A stretch of DNA of 64,000 bases from an uncultured Lachnospiraceae bacterium. Its GTDB lineage: Bacteria > Bacillota > Clostridia > Lachnospirales > Lachnospiraceae. Under the pieces are notes generated by a model, which saw only the letters and a list, made by a program, of their open reading frames with translations, did no database searches and was not told the DNA's origin. The stretch spans positions 1 to 64,000 of the forward strand of contig CALWQT010000003.1 in NCBI GenBank assembly GCA_944383765.1, written 5' to 3'. Numbering within the stretch: position 1 is the stretch's first letter; every line of letters begins with the position of its first letter. Shown piece by piece: positions 1 to 8,497 of this stretch. The position numbers and the translations under genes are program-made.

Positions 1-71
1 TGGCTGCATGGATCAATTTTCAGATTCATGGTACTGTTATCAATTCAGATACTGTTCCGTGAATAATTTAG

Positions 72-206
72 GTTAATCAATGGGTTCGGGTAATTTCTGT
101 ATGTGGAACCAGATCTGACCGACAGAAATATATCATTGGTTTGACCTGGATACTGGCATTTGTCAGTCTTTGGGTATCCAGATTCGTATTTGCACTATTT
201 GTTTAA
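72..206 (+). pseudogene. Possible C-terminal remnant of an upstream membrane protein
   Basis: The frame ending at the TAA at 204-206 encodes a tail of about 44 residues that finishes in a strongly hydrophobic, Trp/Phe-rich helix (YIIGLTWILAFV and on to the stop). This looks like the last membrane segment of a transporter. The same frame has a TAG at 69-71 and no start codon, so if it is a gene end it is broken. The rest of positions 1-218 shows no other coding signal except the ribosome site of the next gene. This is inference from composition only. Confidence 0.2.
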
Positions 207-218
207 AGGAGATTTTAT

Positions 219-1574
219 ATGGAAAAGTCGTTTCAGTATGTAGATGATCATTTTGAGCAGATGGTTTCAGAATTACAGGCTTTTTGTTCTCAACCCAGTA
301 TTGCAGCTCAGAATGTAGGTATGGAAGAAACAGCTTCCATGCTGGTGGAAAAAATGAAAGATGCAGGTATTGATGCACGGATTCTGGAAAATAAAAATGG
401 ATATCCGGTTGTATATGGTGAAATAAAAGGCAGCACAGATAAAACATTGCTGTTTTATAATCATTATGATGTACAGCCTCCGGATCCAGTGGATAAGTGG
501 ACCTATCCTCCATTTGGAAGTGAGATTCATGATGGGATTCTTTATGCAAGAGGATGTTCGGACAATAAGGGGACATTGCTTTCCAGAGTTCATGCAGTAG
601 AAGCAATTCTGAAAAGTGGTCATACGTTTCCGGTAAATATTAAATTTCTGGTGGAAGGCGAGGAAGAAATCGGAAGCCCCAGTTTTGAAGAATTTGTACA
701 TTCCCATAAGGACCTGCTGAAGGCAGATGCCTGTTTGTGGGAGAATTCTGCTAAAGATGAAGATAATAATCCTGTAGTAAAGCTGGGTAATAAAGGAATG
801 CTTTATTGTCAGTTGCATCTGAAAACCGGAAATACAGATGTGCATTCTATGAATGCTCCTATTGTACCAAATGCGGGATGGCGCCTGGTACAGGCACTCA
901 GAACATTAAAAGATGATAATGATCATGTGTTAATAGAAGGTTTTTATGATGATGTATTGCCCATTTGTCCAGAAGAAACAGAAGCCTGGAAAAAGGTTCC
1001 TTCTCCAGAAGATGGGTTGAAAAAACGTTTGGGTATTGATAAGTTTGTTAATGATGCTACTGGAGAACAGGTGAATTTAGCTTTGTACACAAAGCCTTCC
1101 TGCAATATTTGTGGAATGGAAGCCGGATATACGGGAGAAGGGCAGAAGACAGTTACTCCCTGTGAGGCTTCTGCGAAACTGGATTTTAGATTGGTAGTAG
1201 CCCAGGATCCGGATAAGATTTTCACTTTATTGAGGAAACATCTGGACAGCCATGGATTTCAGGATATTGAAGTTTCTGTTACCAGTGCAGCAGCTCCTGC
1301 GAAAACAGGTGTGACGGAGAAATTTGTACAGGTGATCCAAAGAGCGGCTGAAGATGTTTATGAACAGCCATTAGTAATTTTGCCAACGGCAGCAGGAACG
1401 GGACCCAGAGATGTTTTTGCATATTCGGGTATGCCGATTGCAGGAATTGGTTGTGGACATGCCGGATCGGTTCAGCATGCTCCTAATGAAAATATTAAAC
1501 TGGAAGATTATAAAGAAGCAATCAAACATGTGGTAGCTCTTTTATTCCATGCGGAAAAAGAAGAGATCAGATAA
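219..1574 (+). CDS. M20 family metallopeptidase (dipeptidase-like)
   Basis: Cytoplasmic zinc hydrolase of the ArgE/DapE/carnosinase-type M20 family, 451 residues, full length. Visible motifs are NHYDVQ (His82, Asp84), GCSDNKG (Asp115) and EGEEEIGS near residue 149, plus a late GCGHAGSVQHAP stretch that supplies the last histidine. These are the expected ligands of a two-metal site. Members remove amino acids from dipeptides or N-acyl amino acids. The start follows AAAGGAG (205-211) with good spacing. The next gene begins 10 bases after the stop and is also an M20 hydrolase, followed by a YfcC transporter. The three probably form one peptide or acyl-amino-acid salvage operon. The exact substrate cannot be read from sequence. 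Confidence 0.9.
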   Translation: MEKSFQYVDDHFEQMVSELQAFCSQPSIAAQNVGMEETASMLVEKMKDAGIDARILENKNGYPVVYGEIKGSTDKTLLFYNHYDVQPPDPVDKWTYPPFGSEIHDGILYARGCSDNKGTLLSRVHAVEAILKSGHTFPVNIKFLVEGEEEIGSPSFEEFVHSHKDLLKADACLWENSAKDEDNNPVVKLGNKGMLYCQLHLKTGNTDVHSMNAPIVPNAGWRLVQALRTLKDDNDHVLIEGFYDDVLPICPEETEAWKKVPSPEDGLKKRLGIDKFVNDATGEQVNLALYTKPSCNICGMEAGYTGEGQKTVTPCEASAKLDFRLVVAQDPDKIFTLLRKHLDSHGFQDIEVSVTSAAAPAKTGVTEKFVQVIQRAAEDVYEQPLVILPTAAGTGPRDVFAYSGMPIAGIGCGHAGSVQHAPNENIKLEDYKEAIKHVVALLFHAEKEEIR

Positions 1575-1584
1575 GGAGGAAATT

Positions 1585-2787
1585 ATGTCTAGTACAGCAT
1601 ATGAACGTATTACCAGTAAAATTGATTCTGTAGCAGGTGAATTGAAGGAACTGGCACTGGCTCTCCATGCGAATCCGGAACTTTCGTTTCAGGAGCATTT
1701 TGCCTGCAAAACTTTATCAGAGATTTTAGAGAAACATGGATATCAGGTTCAGACCAATATTGCCGGTATGGAAACCGCTTTTATTGGAGAAATGAAAGGC
1801 AAGGCAGATGGTCCCACTGTAGCGATTTTAGCAGAGTATGATGCCCTTCCTATGGGTCATGCTTGCGGCCATAATCTGATTGCTACCATGTCTGTTGGCG
1901 CGGCTATTGGTATTGGAGAGGTTCTGAAAGATCTTTGCGGCAGAGTACTGGTGATTGGAACTCCTGCAGAAGAAGGTGGTGGCGGTAAGGTTATCATGTG
2001 TGATGCGGGTGTGTTTGATGATGTTGATTTTGCTATGATGATCCATCCTCACAAGAGAAATCTGATACAGAGAGGCGGTCTGGCTGTAAAACATCTGAAG
2101 ATAGAGTATTTTGGAAAGCCGGCTCACGGAACCAGACCAGAAGAGGGAATTAATGCTTTGAATGCGGTAATCCATACCTTTAATTTTATGGATGCCCAGC
2201 GGGCTCTTCTGCCGTTTAAATCCAATGTTAATGGATATATCATAGAGGGAGGAAAGGCCAGCAACATTATTCCTGAGTATGCTTCCTGTGAATTCTGCAT
2301 CAGGGGAGATATGGTAAAGGATCTGCTGGTAGTGGAGAAAGCTATGTATCGGGCTATTGATACGGCCAACACTCTGTTCGGTACCACTTCTAAGGTTACT
2401 CCGAGTCTGATGTATACGGAAAGATACTCTAATCGGATCATGGATGAGACTTATAAGACACATATGGAGGCGCTGGGAGAAGTAGTAGAATATCCAGAGC
2501 CCAATATGAAATACGGTTCTTCTGATATTGGCAATGTAAGTCTGGAAGTTCCTACGATTCAGCCGTATTTAAAAATTGGAAGCTGCGATACCCATACTCA
2601 TGGTTTTGCAGAATTGACTAAGTCTGATGCGGCAATTGAGCAGGCCTATAAAGGTTCTAAAGCTTTAGCTATGACAGCTTATGATATTCTTAATTCTAAG
2701 GAGTTGCAGGAACAGATTAAGCAGGAATTTAAAGAAAAAGTTCCATTCTATACGAGAGAGCAATTGGGATACAATACTGAAAAATAG
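1585..2787 (+). CDS. M20 family amidohydrolase (AbgB-like)
   Basis: Metal-dependent amidohydrolase of 400 residues. The hallmark GHACGHN motif lies at residues 91-97 and TPAEEGGGGK at about 126-135, the metal-binding core of the M20 subfamily that includes aminobenzoyl-glutamate hydrolase subunit B, aminoacylases and IAA-amino-acid hydrolases. I chose the ATG at 1585 because AAGGAGG sits just upstream; an in-frame ATG at 1549 would lie inside the preceding gene and has no ribosome site. With the upstream M20 peptidase and the downstream YfcC permease it forms a likely scavenging unit for N-acylated or peptide-bound amino acids. Confidence 0.9.
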   Translation: MSSTAYERITSKIDSVAGELKELALALHANPELSFQEHFACKTLSEILEKHGYQVQTNIAGMETAFIGEMKGKADGPTVAILAEYDALPMGHACGHNLIATMSVGAAIGIGEVLKDLCGRVLVIGTPAEEGGGGKVIMCDAGVFDDVDFAMMIHPHKRNLIQRGGLAVKHLKIEYFGKPAHGTRPEEGINALNAVIHTFNFMDAQRALLPFKSNVNGYIIEGGKASNIIPEYASCEFCIRGDMVKDLLVVEKAMYRAIDTANTLFGTTSKVTPSLMYTERYSNRIMDETYKTHMEALGEVVEYPEPNMKYGSSDIGNVSLEVPTIQPYLKIGSCDTHTHGFAELTKSDAAIEQAYKGSKALAMTAYDILNSKELQEQIKQEFKEKVPFYTREQLGYNTEK

Positions 2788-2800
2788 ACATGAATAAAGG

Positions 2801-2835
2801 CAGTGCATAAAGATTGAATCAGTCTTTATGCACTG
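2801..2835 (+). promoter_or_regulatory. Perfect stem-loop between amidohydrolase and transporter genes
   Basis: A 13-base perfect inverted repeat (CAGTGCATAAAGA / TCTTTATGCACTG) with a 9-base loop occupies the short gap before the transporter gene. There is no U-run after it, so a classical terminator is unlikely. It may act as an mRNA stability or processing element that sets different expression of hydrolases and transporter, or as a protein-binding palindrome. Confidence 0.6.
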
Positions 2836-2847
2836 TAATTGGGGACT

Positions 2848-4242
2848 ATGGAAAAGAAGAAAAAATTTATAATGCCGCATTCGCTGGTGATTATCGCCAT
2901 TATAATGGCAGCAGCTGTTGTTTTAACCTGGATTATTCCTGCAGGTTCTTTTGAGCGAATACAGAATGATGCGGGGATTACAGTAATCGATCCCCAGTCT
3001 TTTCATTATATTGGATCTAACCATGCAAGTTTATTCAGCTTGCCCCGGTTTATGGTAGAAGGTTATGTAGGGTCTGTTGATCTGATCCTTATGATACTGT
3101 TTTCAGGCGGAGCTTTTGAGGTAATTACTTCTACAGGGGCTTTGCAGAATCTGATTGCCAAAATGTCCCGGTATTTTGCGCAAAGAGAAGCGGTTTTTAT
3201 CGTAGGTGTCATGACTTTTTTTGCATTGATCTGTACTACCATAGGTGTCAATACTTTTATTGGGTTTTCTCCTATTATGGTTATGTTTGCCTTATCTCTG
3301 GGATATGATTCCATAGTAGGTGTCGCTTTGATCCTGCTGGGAGGAGCTGTAGGATTTTCTACAGGTATGCTGAATTTAAATACTACTATCATTTCCCAAA
3401 GGATGGCTGAACTGCCTTTATATTCCGGAATTGGATATCGCTTTGTTTGCTTTGCTGTTTATTTGGCAGTAACAGCTGCATATCTTATCCGGTATGCGAA
3501 AAGGATAAAAAATAATCCCAGATTGAGTCCTATGTATGAAGAAGATCTTCAAACAAGAAAACAGTCTGTTGAGATTACTCTGGAAGAATCTATGGGGATT
3601 CGGGAGATCCTGGTCATAATCACATTGTTTGTTTCTCTGGGGGTTATTGTATATGGAGGCATCATGTGGAAATGGGATCTTAATGATAACTCGGCTGTTT
3701 TCATATGGACGGGCATTATTGCCGGATTGGCGGCGGGATTTTCCCCCAGTAAGATTGCACAGTGTTTTACCGCCGGTGCCAGGCGAATGATCGGAGCGGT
3801 CCTGATTTTAGGAATGGCCAGAAGTATTTCTGTGGTTTTAAATGCAGGGGGTGTCCTGGATACTATTGTTTATGGTATTGGTCAGGCTATTTATGGCATT
3901 CCTAAAATATTGCAGGGTCCTATTATGTTCCTTGCTAATGTGGTCATTAATATATTTATTGTCTCAGGAAGCGGACAGGCTACAGTAGTCATGCCAGTGT
4001 TTATTCCTGTGGCGGATATGATAGGTATTACCAGGCAGACAACAATCCTGGCATTTAATTTTGGAGACGGTTTTTGTAATTATATTATTCCCATGTCTAC
4101 TGCCCTTATGGGGAATTTGGGAGCTGTCAATATTCCTTATGAAAAATGGATGAAATTCATGTGGAAACTGTTTTTAATCTGGCTGGCCGTAGGATCAATT
4201 TTATTGGTTATTGCACAGCAGATGAATTATGGACCCATGTAG
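2848..4242 (+). CDS. YfcC family transporter
   Basis: Integral membrane protein of 464 residues with about 11-12 hydrophobic segments. The N-terminus (VVLTWIIPAGSF) and the mid-protein IFSGGAFEVITSTGAL-like region fit the YfcC/DcuC-ArcD group of C4-dicarboxylate or amino-acid carriers. The start is the ATG at 2848 after GGGG; a TTG at 2839 in the same frame is possible. It follows two M20 hydrolases on the same strand, so it probably imports their peptide or acyl-amino-acid substrates or exports a product. A bidirectional terminator follows. Confidence 0.85.
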   Translation: MEKKKKFIMPHSLVIIAIIMAAAVVLTWIIPAGSFERIQNDAGITVIDPQSFHYIGSNHASLFSLPRFMVEGYVGSVDLILMILFSGGAFEVITSTGALQNLIAKMSRYFAQREAVFIVGVMTFFALICTTIGVNTFIGFSPIMVMFALSLGYDSIVGVALILLGGAVGFSTGMLNLNTTIISQRMAELPLYSGIGYRFVCFAVYLAVTAAYLIRYAKRIKNNPRLSPMYEEDLQTRKQSVEITLEESMGIREILVIITLFVSLGVIVYGGIMWKWDLNDNSAVFIWTGIIAGLAAGFSPSKIAQCFTAGARRMIGAVLILGMARSISVVLNAGGVLDTIVYGIGQAIYGIPKILQGPIMFLANVVINIFIVSGSGQATVVMPVFIPVADMIGITRQTTILAFNFGDGFCNYIIPMSTALMGNLGAVNIPYEKWMKFMWKLFLIWLAVGSILLVIAQQMNYGPM

Positions 4243-4247
4243 TCATA

Positions 4248-4280
4248 AAAGACCGCCTGTTTTCAGGCGGTCTTTTTTTA
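4248..4280. terminator. Bidirectional rho-independent terminator
   Basis: AAAGACCGCCTG-TTTT-CAGGCGGTCTTTTTTT hairpin between the convergent YfcC and Hsp20 genes. It has A-runs and T-runs on both sides and so can stop transcription from both strands. Confidence 0.9.
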
Positions 4281-4727
4281 ACCTTCGATTGCAATTCTGG
4301 AAGGGGTTTCTATTTTCTGAGTGGTTTTCTTAGGTATGCTCAGCTGTAAAATACCATTTTCAAATTTTCCGTGAATGTCTTCTACCGTCAAACCGTTGCC
4401 TACATAAAAACTTCTGGTGCAGCTGCCGGCATAACGTTCCTGACGAATCATACGGCCTTTCTTATCCTGCTCATCTTTATCCAGTCCTTTTGCGGCGGAA
4501 ATGATCAAATAGCCATCTTTCAAGTCAGCAGTTACTTCGTCTTTTTTGAAGCCTGGCAGATCAATATCAAGTTCATAATGGTCTTCCAGTTCCCGAACAT
4601 CCGTCTTCATCAGGTTTTTAGCATTTTTTCCATACAGGGGATTTCTGGTTCCGAAAAAGTCTTTGTCAAACGGAAAATCCATAAAGTCATCAAATAAATT
4701 TTCTCCAAAAATACTAGGCATTAACAT
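4278..4727 (-). CDS. Small heat-shock protein, Hsp20 family
   Basis: ATP-independent holdase chaperone of 149 residues. The alpha-crystallin domain runs from about residue 40 to 140, with the DIDLPGFKKDEV start and the GILQLSIPK signature near the end typical of Hsp20/IbpA proteins. The short N-terminal arm starts MLMPSIFGENLFDDF, a form common in clostridia. It is monocistronic. It has a consensus sigma-A promoter overlapped by a CIRCE operator, so it should be repressed by HrcA and induced by heat. Confidence 0.93.
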   Translation of the reverse strand: MLMPSIFGENLFDDFMDFPFDKDFFGTRNPLYGKNAKNLMKTDVRELEDHYELDIDLPGFKKDEVTADLKDGYLIISAAKGLDKDEQDKKGRMIRQERYAGSCTRSFYVGNGLTVEDIHGKFENGILQLSIPKKTTQKIETPSRIAIEG

Positions 4728-4818
4728 ACATCATTCCTCCAATCATTGACATCTTGTGCCTTTTATTGTTCAGAAACAAATGGTGGAACGATCAGGTCCC
4801 TTCCTTTGTTCTATGTGT

Positions 4819-4847
4819 AATATAACACATATTATTAGCACTGTCAA
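4819..4847 (-). promoter_or_regulatory. hsp20 promoter
   Basis: Read on the minus strand: TTGACA (4842-4847), a 17-base spacer and TATATT (4819-4824). This is close to the sigma-A consensus and lies about 90 bases upstream of the Hsp20 start. The -35 box lies inside the CIRCE operator. Confidence 0.8.
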
Positions 4848-4861
4848 GAGGTGAGTGCTAA
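4835..4861. promoter_or_regulatory. CIRCE element (HrcA operator)
   Basis: TTAGCACTG-N9-GAGTGCTAA matches the CIRCE consensus TTAGCACTC-N9-GAGTGCTAA with one mismatch in the left arm. It overlaps the -35 box of the hsp20 promoter. HrcA is known to bind CIRCE and repress class I heat-shock genes; here that would place a small heat-shock gene in the HrcA regulon. No hrcA gene lies in the window. Confidence 0.9.
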
Positions 4862-4905
4862 TTTTTGCAAAATTATTTTCTTGTTAAAAGGTATTTTCCA
4901 TATAA

Positions 4906-4938
4906 AAACAGGAAATCTTAAAAAGATTTCCTGTCAAA
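4906..4938. terminator. Terminator of the secreted hydrolase gene
   Basis: ACAGGAAATCTT / AAGATTTCCTGT hairpin flanked by A-rich and T-rich tracts. On the minus strand it follows the stop of the secreted alpha/beta hydrolase and ends in TTTTT. Confidence 0.8.
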
Positions 4939-4960
4939 AATTTCTTTTAATTAAGTTTTA

Positions 4961-5758
4961 TCAATTTTTCTTTTGAGATAACATCCATTCTACAATTCCG
5001 TAAACATCACGCTGGGATTCTTTAAATAACATAGAATCTATGGAACTATGGGTAGTGTTGATTTCTGTAAGAGAAACATTTCCTCCGGCATCGGTGATTT
5101 TCTGGACGACATTTTTTGCCGTATCCAATCCACCGTCAATGGTTTCCATATAAAATTGAAGAGGAAGTTTTGCTAAGCCTTCTGTTTGATCGTCAGTATA
5201 AGTGGAACGAGGGTTTTTGGGAGAATACGGGGAGATCAAAGTAGCACAGGAAAAAATTTCCGGGTGATGAGCAGCTATTTTTGCAATGCCATCGGCTCCG
5301 CCACTGTATCCCATAATACTGATTCTTGTCCGGTCAATTTTATATTCGGCTGCAACAGACTCAATTAATTCCAGAACAGAAGCTTCCCGATCCAGCCACT
5401 GCCGTCCGGCCTGGGGGTCATGAGGAATCACAATAAATGCATCTTTTATATAGTCTACTAAATAAGAGGCCCCTTCTTCCGTTCTGAGAATTTCTTCGAT
5501 TTCATCGCTTTTTGCCATACCGGAACTATGAAGATAAACAATAAGCGGCATGTTTTCCACCAGATTTTCAGGAACTTTAAGATAATAATTTAAAGATTCC
5601 ATTTCACTAGTTTTGATAGAGTTGATTTTTAACCCTGAAGTTACATTCAGCGGAGTCTGAGTAGTTTCTCCATTTCCAGCTTCTGCAAATGCAGGAATAG
5701 ATAAGGATAGGAAAACAACAACTGAAAGGGCAAAAGCAATAAATTTTTTGAATTTCAT
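4961..5758 (-). CDS. Secreted alpha/beta hydrolase (esterase/peptidase-like)
   Basis: Extracytoplasmic hydrolase of 265 residues. Residues 1-26 form a clear signal peptide (basic start, hydrophobic core, AFAEA cleavage region). The nucleophile elbow is GYSGGADG with Ser152, and His237 in TTHSS is the likely catalytic histidine. The fold resembles the prolyl-oligopeptidase/dienelactone-hydrolase and feruloyl-esterase-like families. Many such clostridial proteins are annotated only as hydrolases; the substrate is unknown. An AGGAAGG ribosome site supports the start. It is divergent from galE. Confidence 0.8.
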   Translation of the reverse strand: MKFKKFIAFALSVVVFLSLSIPAFAEAGNGETTQTPLNVTSGLKINSIKTSEMESLNYYLKVPENLVENMPLIVYLHSSGMAKSDEIEEILRTEEGASYLVDYIKDAFIVIPHDPQAGRQWLDREASVLELIESVAAEYKIDRTRISIMGYSGGADGIAKIAAHHPEIFSCATLISPYSPKNPRSTYTDDQTEGLAKLPLQFYMETIDGGLDTAKNVVQKITDAGGNVSLTEINTTHSSIDSMLFKESQRDVYGIVEWMLSQKKN

Positions 5759-5983
5759 AAACTCACCTTCCTATAGCTTTTAAACAGTATGAAACAGTAA
5801 TGTTATAATCATTATATAATGTTTTTGAAAAAAAATCTATAAATCAAACAAAGTTCTTTATACCCAGAAGAAATCTTGCTTTTTATTTCTGTCCGGTACT
5901 GTTATAATAAAAACATCTGCAGACCGCAGGAACGAAATATTTCGTATTCATGAAAAATGAATGGAGATTCAGGAGGATGACAC

Positions 5984-7000
5984 ATGAGGATTTTAGTAAC
6001 GGGAGGGGCTGGCTATATTGGAAGCCATACATGTCTGGAACTGTTAAATCAGGGACATGAAGTCGTTGTAGTGGATAATCTCTGCAATGCTTCAGAAGAG
6101 TCTTTAAACAGAGTAAAGGAACTGACAGGAAAAGACCTGACTTTTTATAAGGCAGATTTGCTTGATGCAGATGCCATGAATGAGGTGTTTGATAAAGAGA
6201 AAGTTGATGCAGTCATTCATTTTGCAGGTTTGAAAGCAGTAGGTGAGTCAGTAGCGAAACCTTTGGAATATTACCATAATAATATAACAGGAACTTTGAT
6301 TCTTTGTGATGCCATGAGAAAACATGGGGTAAAGAAGATTATCTTCAGTTCTTCTGCAACGGTATATGGAGATCCGGCATTCATTCCGATTACGGAGGAT
6401 TGCCCGAAAGGGAAGATCACCAATCCTTATGGACAGACGAAGAGTATGCTGGAGCAGGTACTCACAGACCTTCATGTGGCAGATCCGGAATGGAATGTAA
6501 TCCTTCTTCGTTATTTTAACCCGGTGGGAGCCCATGAAAGCGGACGGATCGGAGAAGACCCAACTGGAATCCCCAATAATCTGACACCATATATTACTCA
6601 GGTAGCAGTAGGGAAGCTGAAAGAAGTCAATGTATTTGGAAATGATTATGATACGCCAGACGGAACGGGAGTGCGGGACTATATTCATGTCATGGATCTG
6701 GCATCCGGTCATGTAAAAGCATTGAAAAAGTTTGCAGATAAGCCGGATGTGTATATCTATAACCTGGGAACAGGAAGAGGTTATAGTGTATTGGAAATGA
6801 TTCAGGCATTTTCCAAAGCAGTGGGCCATGATATTCCTTATGTAATACGACCGAGAAGAGCAGGTGATATTGCTACTTGCTACGCAGATGCAACAAAAGC
6901 AGAAAAAGAATTAGGCTGGGTGGCAGAGAGAGGTATCGATGAGATGTGCCAGGACGCATGGAGATGGCAGTCCAATAATCCCAATGGATACCGTTCATAA
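5984..7000 (+). CDS. galE: UDP-glucose 4-epimerase
   Basis: Interconverts UDP-glucose and UDP-galactose (Leloir pathway, cell-wall sugar supply). The 338 residues are full length for GalE. The Rossmann motif GGAGYIGSH is at residues 7-15, Ser124 lies in SSSATVYG, and the catalytic pair is Tyr149 and Lys153 in NPYGQTK. FNPVGAHESGRIGEDP, a typical GalE stretch, is also present. AGGAGG precedes the ATG. It is not next to galK or galT, so it may serve polysaccharide synthesis as well as galactose use. Its 3' flank holds an odd structured-looking sequence and then a terminator. Confidence 0.95.
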   Translation: MRILVTGGAGYIGSHTCLELLNQGHEVVVVDNLCNASEESLNRVKELTGKDLTFYKADLLDADAMNEVFDKEKVDAVIHFAGLKAVGESVAKPLEYYHNNITGTLILCDAMRKHGVKKIIFSSSATVYGDPAFIPITEDCPKGKITNPYGQTKSMLEQVLTDLHVADPEWNVILLRYFNPVGAHESGRIGEDPTGIPNNLTPYITQVAVGKLKEVNVFGNDYDTPDGTGVRDYIHVMDLASGHVKALKKFADKPDVYIYNLGTGRGYSVLEMIQAFSKAVGHDIPYVIRPRRAGDIATCYADATKAEKELGWVAERGIDEMCQDAWRWQSNNPNGYRS

Positions 7001-7099
7001 AAGGGAATCGGTGTTCAGGTTCAACCCCGCAGACTAAGTCCCTGGAATCGCTAAGGCAGAAAGTCAGAGCGGGAATATGAAAACAGGAAGACAGCTGCA

Positions 7100-7138
7100 G
7101 AGAGCAGGAAGGAGAAACTCCTTTTCTGCTCTCTTTTC
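7100..7138 (+). terminator. Probable terminator after galE
   Basis: GAGAGCAG..AAGGAG / CTCC..CTGCTCTC imperfect hairpin followed by TTTTCT. It lies 100 bases after galE and just before the convergent hydrolase remnant. Confidence 0.7.
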
Positions 7139-7165
7139 TAATCCGGTCAAAAGAACAGGCAGCCG

Positions 7166-7426
7166 TTAATTGGCTGTATGTTGGCGGATGAATGTTTTTA
7201 TCAGTTTTGCAGCTTCTTCTGCATTGGAAAAGAGAGAAGGATGTCCACCGCTTGGAAAAAGATATATGGAAGCATGAGAAAGCATAGACGCCATTTCCTG
7301 ATATTCTTCTTCCATATTGTTTCGACAGCTTTCATCTCCCCTGCTTCCCATAAATAGGACAGGGGTTTTTAATTCTTCCAATGGCTTGTGGAATAGGGGA
7401 CGCTTCTCCCGGTCTGCACCATGGCA
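7166..7426 (-). pseudogene. C-terminal fragment of an alpha/beta hydrolase
   Basis: The open frame encodes about 87 residues that resemble only the last third of an alpha/beta hydrolase: TPVLFMGSRGDE (the strand carrying the acidic residue) and FPSGGHPSLF with the catalytic-type histidine, ending RQHTAN. The nucleophile elbow and N-terminal half are missing, and the frame closes at a TGA at 7427-7429. A TTG at 7381 could start a 71-residue peptide, but it would lack a Ser nucleophile. It is most likely a decayed gene. Confidence 0.6.
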
Positions 7427-7524
7427 TCATTCAACAGGAGCAGTCCACGGGAATGATTTCTTTCATTGATTTTCTGGCAACCTATGATAAAATGAAAGAA
7501 AATGGGCATTTCTGTGACAGATAA
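7381..7524 (+). other. Short reading frame of unknown nature
   Basis: ATG at 7381 to TAA at 7522 gives 47 residues (MACGIGDASPGLHHGIIQQ and on, ending ATYDKMKENGHFCDR). The amino-acid composition looks protein-like, but there is no convincing ribosome site and I recognise no family. It may be the remnant of a gene end, opposite the hydrolase fragment. Positions 7427-7575 hold nothing else I can name. Confidence 0.2.
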
Positions 7525-7575
7525 GGGAATGCTTTATAAAAGAACATAAAATTATAAAATACAAGAGGGAAGCAT

Positions 7576-8487
7576 ATGGGACTTGAGTTTAAGCCGGTAG
7601 AGGCAAAAGATATTGCAGCGATTACTCCATTTGTGGGGCTGCGACCGAATAAAACCTGTGACAGTGTATTTCTGGATAGTTTTCTGTGGCTGGAATATTA
7701 TAATGTAAGATTTGCTATCAGCGATGGAAAAGCAGTACAGTGGCTGATGGACCTGGACGGGGAACCGAGCAGTGCCATGCCGCTTTGCAGGGAGGAGGAT
7801 CTGGAACACTATTTTTATGAAATGGTAACGTATTTTAATGAAGTGCTGAAGAAACCTTTCCAGATTTACCTGGCGGACGAGGAGGCTGTGGAAAAGCTTC
7901 AGCTGGATCCAGCAAAATTTGAAGTGAAAGAACAGGAAGATTTAAAGGATTATCTTTATGATGGAGATGCTCTCCGCACCCTGGCGGGGAAAAAACTTCA
8001 TAAGAAAAAAAATAACTTAAATGCGTTTGTGAAGGCATATGAAGGAAGGATTGAATATCGGAGACTGTGCTGTTCCGATAAAGAAGAGGTATGGAGATTT
8101 TTGGATTCCTGGAGGATTGCCAAAGGGGAAGATGTAGAAGAACACCTGGATTATGAAGTCAGAGGAATCCATGAAATTTTAAATAACTGCTCGGTGCTTC
8201 CTGTGCAGATGGGAGGCGTGTTCGTAGATGGAAAACTTGAAGCGTTCAGCATCGGCAGCCTGAATAAAAGAGAGAACATGGCGGTAATCCACATTGAAAA
8301 AGCTAATCCGGAAATGAGAGGTCTGTATCAGTACATCAACCGGGAATTCCTGATTCATGAATTTCCGGAAGTGACCCTGGTAAACCGGGAAGATGACCTG
8401 GGCATTGAAGGTTTGAGAAAAGCGAAAATGTCTTATAATCCGGTGGGATTTGCAAGAAAGTACAGCATCAGGCAGATTATGCCCTGA
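7576..8487 (+). CDS. DUF2156 domain-containing protein
   Basis: Protein of 303 residues matching the DUF2156 type, related to the GNAT-like aminoacyl-transferase half of MprF (phosphatidylglycerol lysyltransferase). It has no membrane segments, unlike MprF itself. Visible features are LHKKKNNLNAF near residue 140, a mid-protein GGVFVDGKLEAFSIGSL strand pair and a C-terminal NREDDLGIEGLRKAKMSYNP stretch typical of the family. The next gene, a GNAT acetyltransferase, starts 11 bases after the stop, so the two are probably co-transcribed. The substrate is not known. Confidence 0.85.
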   Translation: MGLEFKPVEAKDIAAITPFVGLRPNKTCDSVFLDSFLWLEYYNVRFAISDGKAVQWLMDLDGEPSSAMPLCREEDLEHYFYEMVTYFNEVLKKPFQIYLADEEAVEKLQLDPAKFEVKEQEDLKDYLYDGDALRTLAGKKLHKKKNNLNAFVKAYEGRIEYRRLCCSDKEEVWRFLDSWRIAKGEDVEEHLDYEVRGIHEILNNCSVLPVQMGGVFVDGKLEAFSIGSLNKRENMAVIHIEKANPEMRGLYQYINREFLIHEFPEVTLVNREDDLGIEGLRKAKMSYNPVGFARKYSIRQIMP

Positions 8488-8497
8488 GAGGTGGAAC

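Noticed and set aside
4146..4349. 67-codon plus-strand frame spanning the YfcC gene end and the terminator
   Set aside because: Overlaps a real gene in another frame and crosses the terminator; no coding support.
7024..7040. AGGTTCAACCCCGC resembling a tRNA T-loop
   Set aside because: No matching acceptor, D or anticodon arms could be found around it, so it is not a tRNA.
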